DNA of 64,000 nucleotides from Cloacimonetes bacterium UBA5614 (GCA_002424605.1 DIKQ01000001.1:1-64000), one strand, 5' to 3'; numbered from the stretch's first letter, positions 25,218-35,238 are shown. Program-made: numbers and translations. The notes: generated from the sequence alone by a model not told the origin.

Positions 25218-25887
25218 GAAAGCTTCTGGTTAACCAAACGGAGACACTTAACAAAGTATAGCTTATCAGAGATTTCGTTCAGCAAAAAACTAACCTGTTT
25301 TCATACTGCTGATTCAATCATTCCGGCTATATTTCTTTAAAAAGAGACTTTTGCCCTTGGTTTTTTTTAAAATAGTGTCATCCTGCCGGACTCAATTTAA
25401 CATTCTATCCCCCCCCCCGCATGGGAGGGAACAGACCGAACAATAAGTCGACCTTGACTTTCTTGCAGTGCAGGTTGTCAATCAGGATTAGCTTCACTTT
25501 AAGGAATATCTTAAAGACGGACTTTGCTCCACCTTTTTTCATCTCCCCTCTCTTTTTTACTACTTTTTTAAATATCGACATATTTGATTCTACGCTATGT
25601 GTAATATCTGCTTGGAGTTATTCTGATATGGTGATCAAATGCGCTTAAACGGTGAACCGAATTCTACCAATTTTATTCCATTTCCAAAATTCAGTGAGCT
25701 ACTTTGCATATTCAAGAAACTCTTGAAAAAAGAACGGATAATTATAGGATGATTATTTTACTTGACACAGATTATCCCGTAATATCAACTTACACAAGGG
25801 AAAAAAACACTAACAACTCAGGATAACTGGTCACTCCATTTGCAAGTATATATTTTGAGTAAAACAGCTAAAGAGAGAATTGGTACT
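25218..25887. other. Long intergenic region with C10 tract and TTGACA
   Basis: 670 bases without an accepted gene. A run of ten C lies at 25409-25418. An exact TTGACA facing the next gene lies at 25762-25767, but no convincing -10 follows it. A minus-strand 45-codon frame (25405-25542) has AGGGG close to its ATG but is unsupported by anything else. The region otherwise looks like decayed non-coding DNA. Confidence 0.5.
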
Positions 25888-28800
25888 ATGAAAAATTTAT
25901 ACATTTTCGCTTTCCTTACAGTTCTGGCATCTATGGCTTTAGCCCAAGTTCACATCTCAAGTTTTGAATTAAACAATGATGATGCGACATACAACGAAAT
26001 CAAGGAAAATACGATACTGGGCAATACAATCAGATACGACCTTGGATTCCTGGATTCGGCAGTTCAAGCCGGGACGACAATCTCACATTTTTCCCGTCCT
26101 GACTCGTTGATAAACTTGCCCTACACTGAGAATTTTGACGGTGTTATACCAAATATACTAATCTATCCGACCGACTCCTGGGTTATCGGTATGCCATCGA
26201 AGACTTTCCTTTCTTCAGCTCACTCAGCACCGAACGCCATGGTTACACGAAGTTTGACAGCTTCATACAATGCCAATGAGAACATGACTGCTATCTTAGA
26301 AATCAATACTACAACTCTGGTTCGAGACATTAATGTGTCATTCTGGCAAAAGTTCACTACCGAGTACAGCCATGACGCAATGGTCCTTGAGTATTCTACA
26401 GACCACATGTTAACTTGGGCTAAATTGGACCCCATGGTTGGTAATGGGGTAAATTATAATACAGCCACCAGTAGTTTCTGGTATAATAACAACCGCGCTA
26501 CCGGTTCAATTGCTCCTCCCAAATGGTCAAGCAGTTCGAACAATGTCGGTAGTGATGTTATCTATCAGGATGATGACAACGGTTGGATAAACTCATCCAC
26601 ACGCATACCATATACGATATTCGAATCAGCGGGGAATCTGGAACTACGTTGGCGTTTCCAGTCGGATAGTTCAATGCAATATGATGGCTTTGCCATTGAT
26701 GATATCTCAATTTACCAAGTGGAAGCCAATCAAGCTTGCAGCATAAGCCCACCCTATTATGATTTCGGTCTAAGGCTGATAAACTCAATATCGACACAGT
26801 TATTCTCTATAAGCAATACAGGTACAGGTCCGATATTAATCAGCAGTATTGCAGTTTCAGGAAACCCCTGTTTCGCGCTGATAAACATACCTGCTCTACC
26901 TGTCAGTATCTCTGCAGGACAGACAGCGATTTTTACCGTGCAATATCTGCCTACTGCTTCGGGAACACATAATGCCACAGTGTCTGTTACAGACAATTTG
27001 AGCAGGGATGTTCATTCCGTTAACATATCCGGAGAGGGTGATGACCCGACAATAATCACATTCCCATGGACAATGAGTTTTGATGGAACTGAGTTTGCTC
27101 CATGGGGCTGGACAAATACACGTATTAGTGGATCAGGCATTCCCGGTAACTGGGACAGACAGATTACAGGCACAAATCCCGCCTGCTCGCCTCACAGTGG
27201 TGTTGCCATGGCAAGATTTAATTCTTTATCTTATGCCAATGGCACTATAGGAGATCTTATCACTCCACCTATCGCCATACCCGGTGGTAATGCTATGAAA
27301 TTGAGATTCTGGATGTTTAGAGATGAGGGATTTTCAGACAGGTTAAATGAAGGGATATACATTTATCAGAATTCATCTCCCACATCAGTTGGCGGAACCT
27401 TGCTTGGCTCGTATCATCGTTTTTATGGCTTAACTCCAGAAGAGACGACAGCTAACCAATGGTACAGATATACTATTAATCTACCTATTGAAATCACAAG
27501 CACAACCCGGTATATTATATTTGAGGGTTGGAGTGAGGGAGGGAACAACATTTTCCTAGACGATATAAGTTTACAATACATACCAACAGAAGGTTTTTTC
27601 GAAATCACTCCCATTGATAAGGATTTTGGCAGTGTTCAGCTGAATATGATCAGTTCTCAGATATTCATGATTGAGAATTCCGGCAGTAGCCAAATGACGA
27701 TCAATAATATTTCACTATCAGCGACCTCTCAGTTTTTCCTTAATTCTTTGCCCGTTTTACCCTTAACCCTGAATAGCGAAGAATCGGCTTCTTTTAACGT
27801 GGTCTTTGCCCCAACTGCTTCAGGTGTTCATATCTCTTCAATCATCATATCCGACGATCTTTCAAGGTCTACTCATTATGTCAATTTAATTGGAAACGGC
27901 TTCGATACGACAATCAATATGTACCCACATACAGAGAATTTTGACAGTGTGATCACGCCAGACCTACCTGAGGGCTGGAACGCATTCTGCTCAAGTGGGT
28001 ATGTTTCAACATCATCTCTTGAATACCAGTCTCAACCCAATAGTGCACTAATCTATACCGGTTTTTTACCGACTACTGTCATCCTCATCAGTCCCCCTAT
28101 GGGCATTTCTATAAATCAATTAAAAGTCCGTTTCTATGCTAAGGGCTTAGTCAACGGAGATATTTTGACGGTGGGATCTGTCAGCAGTATCTATAACCCT
28201 GATACATTTACTCCGATGGCTTCAGTTACTCTTAACAATGTCATGAATTTGTATGAGATTCCCTTCACGGGTCATACTGGAACTGGTTCCTACATCGCCT
28301 TCAAGAATGGAAATACCCTATCTACCGAGGCTATTTATTTGGATGACGTGACTTTTTTAAAGATTTTTAATCAAGACCTTTGTGCTTGTTCAGTTCATGG
28401 TAATAATTTCCAGTTTGCTGGCACTACTTCTGGATTTACTGTATCAGTTCTGAATAATGGTCTGCAGACAGTTTCGGACTATGATGTCAACCTCAGGTCT
28501 GATGAAGGTACACTGCTGGGTTCTGTACATGTTACCGCTCACTTAGCACCCGGCGCAACTACCCAGCATATAATAAACTGGACACCCTCTGTTCCTGGAA
28601 ACTACCATATCTATGGTCAGGTAGTCCTAGCAGGAGATCAGGTATCTTATAATGATCATTCACCCGAAAGAATCATATCAGTTTTAGAAGCAGATAATGC
28701 TGTTCTATTAATCGGTGACAATGCTTCCACTACTACTGTCAACACTTACCCGTTTGATTTTTATTATTGTAACAGCCTGGCAGAAAGTATATATTATTGG

Positions 28801-30849
28801 GATGAGATGCACCTCATTTCCGGACAGATTACAGCACTTACATATAGGAACAATTTCTTTTCAAACCTAACAGGAATGCCTGTCAAAATCTGGATGGGAA
28901 CAACTTCGGCCACCAGCCTCTCTGCCGGGTGGATTCCCTCAACATCTCTGACCTTAGTTTTTGACGGCGTCATAGACTTCCCTTCTGGGGTAAATGAGAT
29001 AGCAATCAGGTTTCAGACCCCCTTTAATTATACGGGCGGGAATCTGGTCATCAGGACCAATCGTCCTTGGGAATACACCTTTCATAGTTCCTATGATTTG
29101 TTTTTCTGCACTTCAACGGCAAATTATAGTAACCGGACTCGTTATCTGTACAGCGATACAGTAACATATAATCCGCTGAACCCATCAGCCCTTGGAACCC
29201 TGGTTGCTAGTGTCCCGAACACATCCCTCGTAATTGACAATGCAACACTTGCCCAGGAAACTATCTTAGAGGGGTTTGTCACAGAGGACGGAACCACCCC
29301 GCCAGTCCCAGTAGAGGGAGCTGTGATTATTTTAACTGACTCTCGCTACACCACAACCACGGATGCTAATGGTTATTACCAGTTCAGCTTCTGGGAGAAC
29401 CATGCTGCCAATGTTGAAGTCAACAAACCTGCTTACTATACGGCGAATGCTTCCAATGTGAATCTGGTTATGGGCAATTCTGTTACGCTTAATTTCAACC
29501 TGGTGCCTTTGCCAAGAGTTAATGTTTCAGGCACAGTTATAGGCAATGACATTCCTGCCCTGTCCAATGCTGCAATCACCCTAAGCAGTATTGAAACCTA
29601 TAATGCAACGTCTGGACCCGATGGTACCTTTTCGTTCCAAAATGTCTTGGGCAGTGATTTCGGATTGGATTGTACACTTGCGATAACCAAACCAGGATAT
29701 CAGTCCTACGTTACTTCGGTCACAATTTATAGCGACAATGTTTCGCTTGGTAATTTCACTTTGAACGAACCGAACTATCCTGCTTATAATCCGGTAGCCA
29801 TAGAAGCAGATTCTAACGTCATATTGAACTGGATTGCTGCAGGCCCACCCCTTGCCAATACTTATGATTTCGAAACCACTGACGGTGGATTTACTGCTAC
29901 TAATTCCACGACTCCCGGCTGGACCTGGGGCACCTCATCCTATGCCGGCGCTCATGGCGGTACCAAAATCTGGGGTTGCTACCTATCAGGCAGTTATGCT
30001 TTGAATTCTACTTATGAGCTTGTCTCCCCTTCTTTTATAATTGGCAGCAGTCCCATTTTGACCTTCTGGCATAGGTATTATCTGGAGAATAACTATGACG
30101 GAGGCAGGTTGCTCGTCTCCATAGATGATGGCGCTACCTGGACCGTGATAATTCCTGCGGGTGGGTATCCCTCAGCAGATATTGCAGCTTTCGGAACAGG
30201 CACCTATCCGGGTTATTGCGGTTTACAGACTACCTGGACTCTTGCAAGCTTTGACCTGAGTGCCTATGCTTACCAGACAATCAAGCTGAAGTGGCAAATG
30301 ATGACTGATAACTCAATTAACTACAATGGTTGGTTCATAGATGACGTGTTTGTCGGCCAACTTGCTCGATATAATGTTCATGACTTGAATTCAACCCGGG
30401 GTGTAGACCGTTCTCTGCAGAGTTACAAGGTCTTTAGACTTCTGGCAACTGATACAGGCACTCCTGCCAACTGGACGCTGCTGGCTCAGAATATAACTAA
30501 TATATCTTTCACGGATGCCGGCTGGGCAAACCTTCCCAGCGGTGATTTTAAGTGGGCTGTGAAAGCTGTCTATAGCGGAGGACTGGAATCAATCGCCATC
30601 ATTTCCAATACTCTGACTCATTCCGTCTCGCTTACACCTCCGCAGAACTTGGTCATAACAAGAATTGGACCCGACATCCATCTTGACTGGACTGTGATGA
30701 CTGGTGCAACCTCCTACAGGGTCTATTGTGCGGATGCCCCATACGCTGCGACCTGGATTTTGCTAGATTCAACAACCACCAATCAGTACCTCATCCCCGG
30801 TGTGGCGGACCCGTTTAAGTTCTACAGAGTTACAGCGGTCTTAGAATAA
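25888..30849 (+). CDS. Giant secreted multi-domain protein (anchor-type modules, carboxypeptidase-regulatory-like, FN3)
   Basis: The start at 25888 (MKNLYIFAF) gives a clean signal peptide; an in-frame TTG at 25840 adds an unlikely leader. The product is about 1653 residues. In order, it has MAM-like/choice-of-anchor jelly-roll segments; two HYDIN/ASPM-type choice-of-anchor D modules (YYDFGLRLINSISTQLFSI and KDFGSVQLNMISSQIFMI, each ending in SGTHN.. or SGVHI.. SVTDNLSR-type strands); and further jelly-roll segments. Two carboxypeptidase-regulatory-like modules (ILEGFVTEDGTTPPVPVEGAV and NVSGTVIGNDIPALSNAAI) follow, then another jelly-roll and two FN3-like modules. It ends PFKFYRVTAVLE with no type IX sorting domain. 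It is probably a surface or extracellular protein. A strong terminator follows. Confidence 0.9.
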   Translation: MKNLYIFAFLTVLASMALAQVHISSFELNNDDATYNEIKENTILGNTIRYDLGFLDSAVQAGTTISHFSRPDSLINLPYTENFDGVIPNILIYPTDSWVIGMPSKTFLSSAHSAPNAMVTRSLTASYNANENMTAILEINTTTLVRDINVSFWQKFTTEYSHDAMVLEYSTDHMLTWAKLDPMVGNGVNYNTATSSFWYNNNRATGSIAPPKWSSSSNNVGSDVIYQDDDNGWINSSTRIPYTIFESAGNLELRWRFQSDSSMQYDGFAIDDISIYQVEANQACSISPPYYDFGLRLINSISTQLFSISNTGTGPILISSIAVSGNPCFALINIPALPVSISAGQTAIFTVQYLPTASGTHNATVSVTDNLSRDVHSVNISGEGDDPTIITFPWTMSFDGTEFAPWGWTNTRISGSGIPGNWDRQITGTNPACSPHSGVAMARFNSLSYANGTIGDLITPPIAIPGGNAMKLRFWMFRDEGFSDRLNEGIYIYQNSSPTSVGGTLLGSYHRFYGLTPEETTANQWYRYTINLPIEITSTTRYIIFEGWSEGGNNIFLDDISLQYIPTEGFFEITPIDKDFGSVQLNMISSQIFMIENSGSSQMTINNISLSATSQFFLNSLPVLPLTLNSEESASFNVVFAPTASGVHISSIIISDDLSRSTHYVNLIGNGFDTTINMYPHTENFDSVITPDLPEGWNAFCSSGYVSTSSLEYQSQPNSALIYTGFLPTTVILISPPMGISINQLKVRFYAKGLVNGDILTVGSVSSIYNPDTFTPMASVTLNNVMNLYEIPFTGHTGTGSYIAFKNGNTLSTEAIYLDDVTFLKIFNQDLCACSVHGNNFQFAGTTSGFTVSVLNNGLQTVSDYDVNLRSDEGTLLGSVHVTAHLAPGATTQHIINWTPSVPGNYHIYGQVVLAGDQVSYNDHSPERIISVLEADNAVLLIGDNASTTTVNTYPFDFYYCNSLAESIYYWDEMHLISGQITALTYRNNFFSNLTGMPVKIWMGTTSATSLSAGWIPSTSLTLVFDGVIDFPSGVNEIAIRFQTPFNYTGGNLVIRTNRPWEYTFHSSYDLFFCTSTANYSNRTRYLYSDTVTYNPLNPSALGTLVASVPNTSLVIDNATLAQETILEGFVTEDGTTPPVPVEGAVIILTDSRYTTTTDANGYYQFSFWENHAANVEVNKPAYYTANASNVNLVMGNSVTLNFNLVPLPRVNVSGTVIGNDIPALSNAAITLSSIETYNATSGPDGTFSFQNVLGSDFGLDCTLAITKPGYQSYVTSVTIYSDNVSLGNFTLNEPNYPAYNPVAIEADSNVILNWIAAGPPLANTYDFETTDGGFTATNSTTPGWTWGTSSYAGAHGGTKIWGCYLSGSYALNSTYELVSPSFIIGSSPILTFWHRYYLENNYDGGRLLVSIDDGATWTVIIPAGGYPSADIAAFGTGTYPGYCGLQTTWTLASFDLSAYAYQTIKLKWQMMTDNSINYNGWFIDDVFVGQLARYNVHDLNSTRGVDRSLQSYKVFRLLATDTGTPANWTLLAQNITNISFTDAGWANLPSGDFKWAVKAVYSGGLESIAIISNTLTHSVSLTPPQNLVITRIGPDIHLDWTVMTGATSYRVYCADAPYAATWILLDSTTTNQYLIPGVADPFKFYRVTAVLE

Positions 30850-30911
30850 CTGTCGCTGATAATATGTGTCGGTAAGTATGTAACCGAATTCGAGCATATT
30901 ACATATAATAT

Positions 30912-30937
30912 AACCCACGTATTCGGGTGGGTTTTTT
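30912..30937 (+). terminator. Rho-independent terminator of the giant secreted protein
   Basis: Stem AACCCAC/GTGGGTT (30912-30918 with 30927-30933) with an 8-nt loop and a run of six T (30932-30937), 63 bases after the stop codon. Confidence 0.9.
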
Positions 30938-30970
30938 GTGTCTACAAACTGAGTCTTTCTCATTTACCGC

Positions 30971-31072
30971 CTGCAGGATATCTGCAGTATGGTTGCAGGA
31001 CAGTTGCAGGATAGTTGCTGGATACTTTTATACTGTAAATATGCTGTGGATATTCTGCGGATATGCTGTTGA
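30971..31072. repeat. Tandem array of degenerate 11-bp units
   Basis: Five consecutive 11-bp units start at 30971, 30982, 30993, 31004 and 31015 (for example TTGCAGGACAG, TTGCAGGATAG, TTGCTGGATAC). After a 14-base gap, three further 11-bp units start at 31040, 31051 and 31062 (TATGCTGTGGA, TATTCTGCGGA, TATGCTGTTGA). No inverted copy is evident. The array lies between the terminators of two convergent genes. Confidence 0.8.
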
Positions 31073-31102
31073 AATATTATTTGAAGCAGGGAGAAAATGG
31101 GG

Positions 31103-31130
31103 AAAAGAAAAAGGCTGTCAGCGGACAGCC
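31103..31130 (-). terminator. Rho-independent terminator of the SUMF1 operon
   Basis: On the minus strand, stem GGCTGTC/GACAGCC (31113-31119 with 31124-31130) and a 4-nt loop are followed by TTTTTCTTTT, 40 bases after the stop at 31170. Confidence 0.88.
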
Positions 31131-31169
31131 TGTGAAATCGGTGTGTTTTAAAGACTTAAGAAGATTGGC

Positions 31170-33239
31170 TTATGCTTTGCGGACGACCCGGAGTCCGATG
31201 CTGGAATACCTGCCGGTGGGGTTTTCCTTTCCGCGGCTGGAGACTCTCTGGTAATTGAGGTTATCTGCCCAGGAACCGCCCCTGAGTACTCTGTAGTTGC
31301 CGGTTTCAGCCCCTTTGGGATTTTCATAATGTCCTTCGGTGTAGGCATCATACCAGTCCCAGCACCACTCCCAGACGTTGCCGCTCATGTCGTGCAGACC
31401 CAGTTCATTGGGCTTCTTCTGCCCCACATTCTGGGTTTTGTATTGCGAGTTATTCTTATGCCAGCAGACAGGACCTTCGGAATCGCCTCCGGCAAAGTTG
31501 TAGTAATTGCTGTTTTTACCGCCTTTGGCTGCATATTCCCATTCAGCTTCGGTCGGCAGTCTGTATCCATTGGCATCCCAATCGCAGGTTACCACTATCC
31601 TTTTGGTGTCCGTTTTGTTCTGGTTGTTGGGGTCTTTGACAGACTTGTCTATGTTGTAACAGGGGGCATATCCTGCCAGGATGCTTAGCTTGTTGCAAAA
31701 TTCTACGGCGTCATACCAGCTGATGTGTTCCACAGGCAGGTCATACCCGTGGAAATTGGATGGATTGGTGTCCATCACCAGATTCCACAGCTTTTGGGTG
31801 ACAGGTATTTTACTGATTAAATAGGTGCTCAATTCAACATCCCGGATGGGAAGCTCGTCCGCTCTCCCCAATCCTGCCGTATCGCCCATCTTAAAAGCAC
31901 CGCTGTCCACCTGGACCATGTCAAAATCAACCAACACCTTGCCGGTGAAGAACATAAACATATCACGGAAGATATTTATCTCATACCTCATCTTTTTCAT
32001 CTTCTCGACTACGCGGGTTTTGGTGACTATTTTGGCTTCTTCCTTGCGGAACCATTTCCCTTCCCTGATAACCACCTTTTCCTTGTAGGGTTCCACGACC
32101 TTTACGAGGGTCTCGAGTTCAATCTTCAGTTTCTCCACAGGTTTGCTGACAAAGACAGGGATAGTCTTGAATCTGGACCATTCCAAATCAACTTTCTTCA
32201 TATCCAGCAGGAATCTGTCTTTGGAAAAGAGTTCCAAAACGCCCTTCAGGTCTTTGTTTACAGGTGAATCCTTCAAGGCAGCCACATCTTCGGCAATCTC
32301 TGAGCGATAGGTTTTCAGCTTGTCTGCTTTCCAATTGGCAAAGGTTTCCTTCAGCTCTTTCTCATAAGCATTGTAAGAGCCGTCGGCTGCAGCTTTCAGG
32401 GCATAGAAAACGTCCCTGTCCAAAGCCAGGTAAAGCTGTTGCATAGCTTCGGTAATGTTACCTGCGGACAGCATGCTTTTGCCTTTGAGGTAATGAGCTT
32501 CGCTCAGCTTATCATTGAGATTCAGCGCTTCAGAAGTGTATTTTAACGCATCGTCACTTTTACCTCGGCAATAAGCAGCCCAGGATGCGGCAAGCAGGGC
32601 TATAGCGCTTTCGGAAGGATAATCGGCAAGGGCATATTTACCTGCCTGGATGAATTCTTTCTCTGCTGCCGCCAGGTCCACCAACAAAGCATTGCATCCG
32701 CAAAATCCAAGATGGATTATCCCCGACAGGAAATGCAATCTCCATTCATTCTTATATCCCTTGAAGGTTGCATTGCCGTTAATCGCAGTTTTGAGAATAT
32801 CAGCGGCAGAGGCACAATCTTTCTTGTTGAACGAATCCAGGGCTTTGGCAAAATAGCCGTATGCTTCTATATGCTCTGGCTTTTCCGGTGGCGGGAAGAG
32901 CTGGTTTATATCATCGTGGAAATGACCTGTGCGGACAATCCGGTCTGCAAACCCCCAGTGGAAATCGGCTGGAACCTCAGCATGCTTTGCTTTGATGTCC
33001 GAAGGTGTATAGGCGATGCGGCAAAATTCCACTTCCTTATCCTCAATCAACCTGGTAACGCTGGATTCAAGGTGCAGTTTATTTTCAGCAAGGATTTTCT
33101 CATCCGCAATCTGGTCCAGTAAGGACTTTGGTATCTCCAGGATTACCTGTGGAGTTGCATCCTTATCGGGCTGGGAATTGCGCAGTTCGTTGAGGTATTC
33201 TGCATAAGGATAGCCGGTATCAAAAACATAAAATGTCAT
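31170..33239 (-). CDS. TPR-SUMF1 (formylglycine-generating-enzyme-like) protein
   Basis: A 689-residue protein without a signal peptide. The first 100 residues (MTFYVFDTGYPYAEYLNEL...) form an unrecognised domain. Residues from about 120 to 290 contain TPR-like helical repeats (EAYGYFAKALDSFNKKD, AHYLKGKSMLSAGN). A charged region follows, and the last 240 residues are an FGE-sulfatase/SUMF1 domain with DSGAFKMGD, IPVTQKLWNLVM, GYRLPTEAEWEYAAKGG, GNVWEWCWDW and VLRGGSWADN. Many bacterial SUMF1 domains are not active formylglycine enzymes, and the copper-binding cysteine pair of true FGE is not evident, so a binding or other role is likely. It is the last gene of the minus-strand operon. Confidence 0.88.
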   Translation of the reverse strand: MTFYVFDTGYPYAEYLNELRNSQPDKDATPQVILEIPKSLLDQIADEKILAENKLHLESSVTRLIEDKEVEFCRIAYTPSDIKAKHAEVPADFHWGFADRIVRTGHFHDDINQLFPPPEKPEHIEAYGYFAKALDSFNKKDCASAADILKTAINGNATFKGYKNEWRLHFLSGIIHLGFCGCNALLVDLAAAEKEFIQAGKYALADYPSESAIALLAASWAAYCRGKSDDALKYTSEALNLNDKLSEAHYLKGKSMLSAGNITEAMQQLYLALDRDVFYALKAAADGSYNAYEKELKETFANWKADKLKTYRSEIAEDVAALKDSPVNKDLKGVLELFSKDRFLLDMKKVDLEWSRFKTIPVFVSKPVEKLKIELETLVKVVEPYKEKVVIREGKWFRKEEAKIVTKTRVVEKMKKMRYEINIFRDMFMFFTGKVLVDFDMVQVDSGAFKMGDTAGLGRADELPIRDVELSTYLISKIPVTQKLWNLVMDTNPSNFHGYDLPVEHISWYDAVEFCNKLSILAGYAPCYNIDKSVKDPNNQNKTDTKRIVVTCDWDANGYRLPTEAEWEYAAKGGKNSNYYNFAGGDSEGPVCWHKNNSQYKTQNVGQKKPNELGLHDMSGNVWEWCWDWYDAYTEGHYENPKGAETGNYRVLRGGSWADNLNYQRVSSRGKENPTGRYSSIGLRVVRKA

Positions 33240-33287
33240 AAGCCTGACCCTCGTCTTGTCTGTCTCAATTGCTTCAAATTCATTAGA

Positions 33288-33743
33288 TTAAAACCTATAC
33301 TCCAGGCGGAGCATTTTATCTTCAAATTTCAGGCGAACCTTGTCCTTTTCCGCCTTGAAATTGTATAAGTGCGCATCAACAAAGGCATCCGCCACGGAAA
33401 GCACCATGACAGTCCCAATCCACCAGTAGTCGCTTCGCAGGTTATCACGGTATTTATCCCGCCTGCTCTGGTACAAAAGGTCGTCAAAACTGCCGCTGCC
33501 ATCCATCATGGCTTCAAACTGCTCCATTTTATCATGGTTGTAGAAGGCGGAATTGACCAGATACGCCTGCAAGCCCACCACTGCCACAGCTTTGATATAA
33601 GCATTGTTATAGACTTGTCCCCCGCCCGGAAGCAGGGCGGATAGAACCATTGCCTTATATGGATTTTTCGCATACTCCATAGCACTCAGGCTCCCTGACA
33701 CCAGCAATAGCACTACCAGCAAAAGGAAAAGCCGCATTCTCAT
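33288..33743 (-). CDS. DUF5683-like membrane protein
   Basis: A 151-residue protein with a cleavable-looking signal (LFLLLVVLLLVSGSLSA), then the characteristic NPYKAMVLSALLPGGGQVYNN segment and a second hydrophobic stretch (WWIGTVMVLSVADAFVDAHLYNF). This matches DUF5683, a family common in the Bacteroidetes/FCB group with unknown function, probably in the envelope. The start overlaps the upstream stop by four bases (ATGA), so translation is coupled. A second Met two codons later is an alternative start. Confidence 0.85.
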   Translation of the reverse strand: MRMRLFLLLVVLLLVSGSLSAMEYAKNPYKAMVLSALLPGGGQVYNNAYIKAVAVVGLQAYLVNSAFYNHDKMEQFEAMMDGSGSFDDLLYQSRRDKYRDNLRSDYWWIGTVMVLSVADAFVDAHLYNFKAEKDKVRLKFEDKMLRLEYRF

Positions 33744-34681
33744 TTGGCAATCCTCTCCTTCAGCGACAGCAGGAACAGGGGAATCATGATTTCGTGGTGC
33801 CCGGTAAAGTAAAAGCCCTTTCCGCTCTTTTGCACCGGCCTTTGCGTAATATTCACCAAAGGCCTGTATTGCAGGTTCATGTCAAACACAGCCGTGGTAA
33901 AGTTTTGGAGCGGAAAGCCGAGGTTCCTGACCACTGAAACCGCCTTGAGAAAGACTTCAGGGATGATGACACTGGAACCGAAGTTCAGGAAAACCCCTCC
34001 GTCATTCAGGTCTTTGAGGCAATTGCAGAAAATCCGGAAATCCCGCAAGCTTGTTTCACCAATGGCAGCGCCGTCCGCAGAAGCATGCTGGTGAATGATA
34101 TCTGTCCCGATTGCCACGTGAACAGTGACGGGGACATTGTACCTGTATGCGTTTGCCAGCAGGGAAAGCTCCTGGTTGGGAGCAGTTTCCGACAAGGTCT
34201 TGCCGACCGCTTCCCCCAGTCCCAATCCCGCAGATTTTGCCCGGCTGATAATGGCATTGATGCCGTCTGCGGTGTCATAAGCCATGCCAAACGAGCCGTC
34301 TTCCAGCGCGGCTGACACATCTTCAGAAGTCCTGCCGGACATGGCAATCTCATAATCGTGGATTATTACAGAGCCATTGACCGCAACTGCTTTGACAGCA
34401 CCCAGCCGCATCATTTCATTTATCAGGGGAGCAAGTCCGCATTTGATTACATGACCGCCCATCCCTATGATGACAGGTTTTCCTTGCTTGAAAGCCGCCT
34501 CGCAGATATCCAGCAGTTCTTTCAGTTCGCCTGCTTTGAGGATATCCGGAACCTGTGCCCAGAAAGCGGAAAGATTAACGCTGCCCGCTTTGGCAAAGGC
34601 AGAGCTGTCCACCTTGCTGAGGCGGTCTGCTGACTTGTATCTTTTCAGTTTGGCGAGGTCTATTTCAGGATATCTGCTCAT
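33740..34681 (-). CDS. Conserved cytoplasmic protein, possibly deoxyhypusine-synthase-like fold
   Basis: A 313-residue soluble protein. It shows a Rossmann-like nucleotide-binding start (GKPVIIGMGGHVIKCG), then VNGSVIIHDYEIAMSGRTSEDV, the His-rich IGTDIIHQHASADGAAIGE and a C-terminal GKGFYFTGHHEIMIPL. The overall pattern recalls deoxyhypusine-synthase-like proteins, but I am not sure of the family and the catalytic lysine cannot be placed. It lies between queH and the DUF5683 gene in a compact operon; the chosen ATG has only a weak ribosome site. Treat it as a conserved protein of unknown function. Confidence 0.75.
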   Translation of the reverse strand: MSRYPEIDLAKLKRYKSADRLSKVDSSAFAKAGSVNLSAFWAQVPDILKAGELKELLDICEAAFKQGKPVIIGMGGHVIKCGLAPLINEMMRLGAVKAVAVNGSVIIHDYEIAMSGRTSEDVSAALEDGSFGMAYDTADGINAIISRAKSAGLGLGEAVGKTLSETAPNQELSLLANAYRYNVPVTVHVAIGTDIIHQHASADGAAIGETSLRDFRIFCNCLKDLNDGGVFLNFGSSVIIPEVFLKAVSVVRNLGFPLQNFTTAVFDMNLQYRPLVNITQRPVQKSGKGFYFTGHHEIMIPLFLLSLKERIAK

Positions 34682-34686
34682 GGGAC

Positions 34687-35238
34687 TCAGACAATCATCT
34701 TGCCGGGTTTAGCGTATCTCAGCTGTTCGCTAAAGATGCAACCGCAGTATTTCTGACGGTACATGCCTGTCTGTTTGGAAAGTTCTTTGCCTTCCTCCCA
34801 CAGGACACGCCAGTCCTTGTAATAAAAGTCCACCCCAAAGCGGTTTGCCAGGTTTTCACCCACTGCCCGGATTTCTTCATGACGCTGGTATTTACTATAC
34901 AGCAGGGTAGTGGTAAAGGCGTCAAAACCATGTCCCATGGCAAGCTGAGCAACTCTTTCCAGCCTCATTTCATAACAGACCTGGCAGCGTTCTGTGCTCT
35001 TGTGACCGGTGGCGTCCAGATACATTTCCAGGTCATATTCATCCTGCCAGATGACCGGCAGGTTTTCCTTTTCGGCAAATTCCTTCACGGCATCCCTGCG
35101 CTTGACGTATTCAGTGAAAGGGTGGATATTGGGATTATACCACACCAATGTGACGTCCCACTCTTTCCTCAGTTCCTGCAAAGGAGCTATCAGGCAGGGA
35201 GCGCAGCAGGTGTGCACCAGTAATTTCTTAGCGGACAT
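34687..35238 (-). CDS. queH: Epoxyqueuosine reductase QueH
   Basis: A 183-residue protein of the QueH (formerly DUF208) family. It reduces epoxyqueuosine to queuosine in tRNA as a non-homologous alternative to QueG. The N-terminal HTCCAPC (C11, C12, C15), the central RCQVCYEMRLERVA and the C-terminal YCGC provide the cysteines for the metal/Fe-S site. The region TTTLLYSKYQRHEEI is also typical. The start overlaps the stop of the PAS gene by 11 bases. No other queuosine genes are in the window. Confidence 0.92.
   Translation of the reverse strand: MSAKKLLVHTCCAPCLIAPLQELRKEWDVTLVWYNPNIHPFTEYVKRRDAVKEFAEKENLPVIWQDEYDLEMYLDATGHKSTERCQVCYEMRLERVAQLAMGHGFDAFTTTLLYSKYQRHEEIRAVGENLANRFGVDFYYKDWRVLWEEGKELSKQTGMYRQKYCGCIFSEQLRYAKPGKMIV

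Noticed and set aside
25421..25648. 75-codon plus-strand frame between the LVIVD and giant genes
   Set aside because: No ribosome site and phenylalanine-rich low-complexity sequence.
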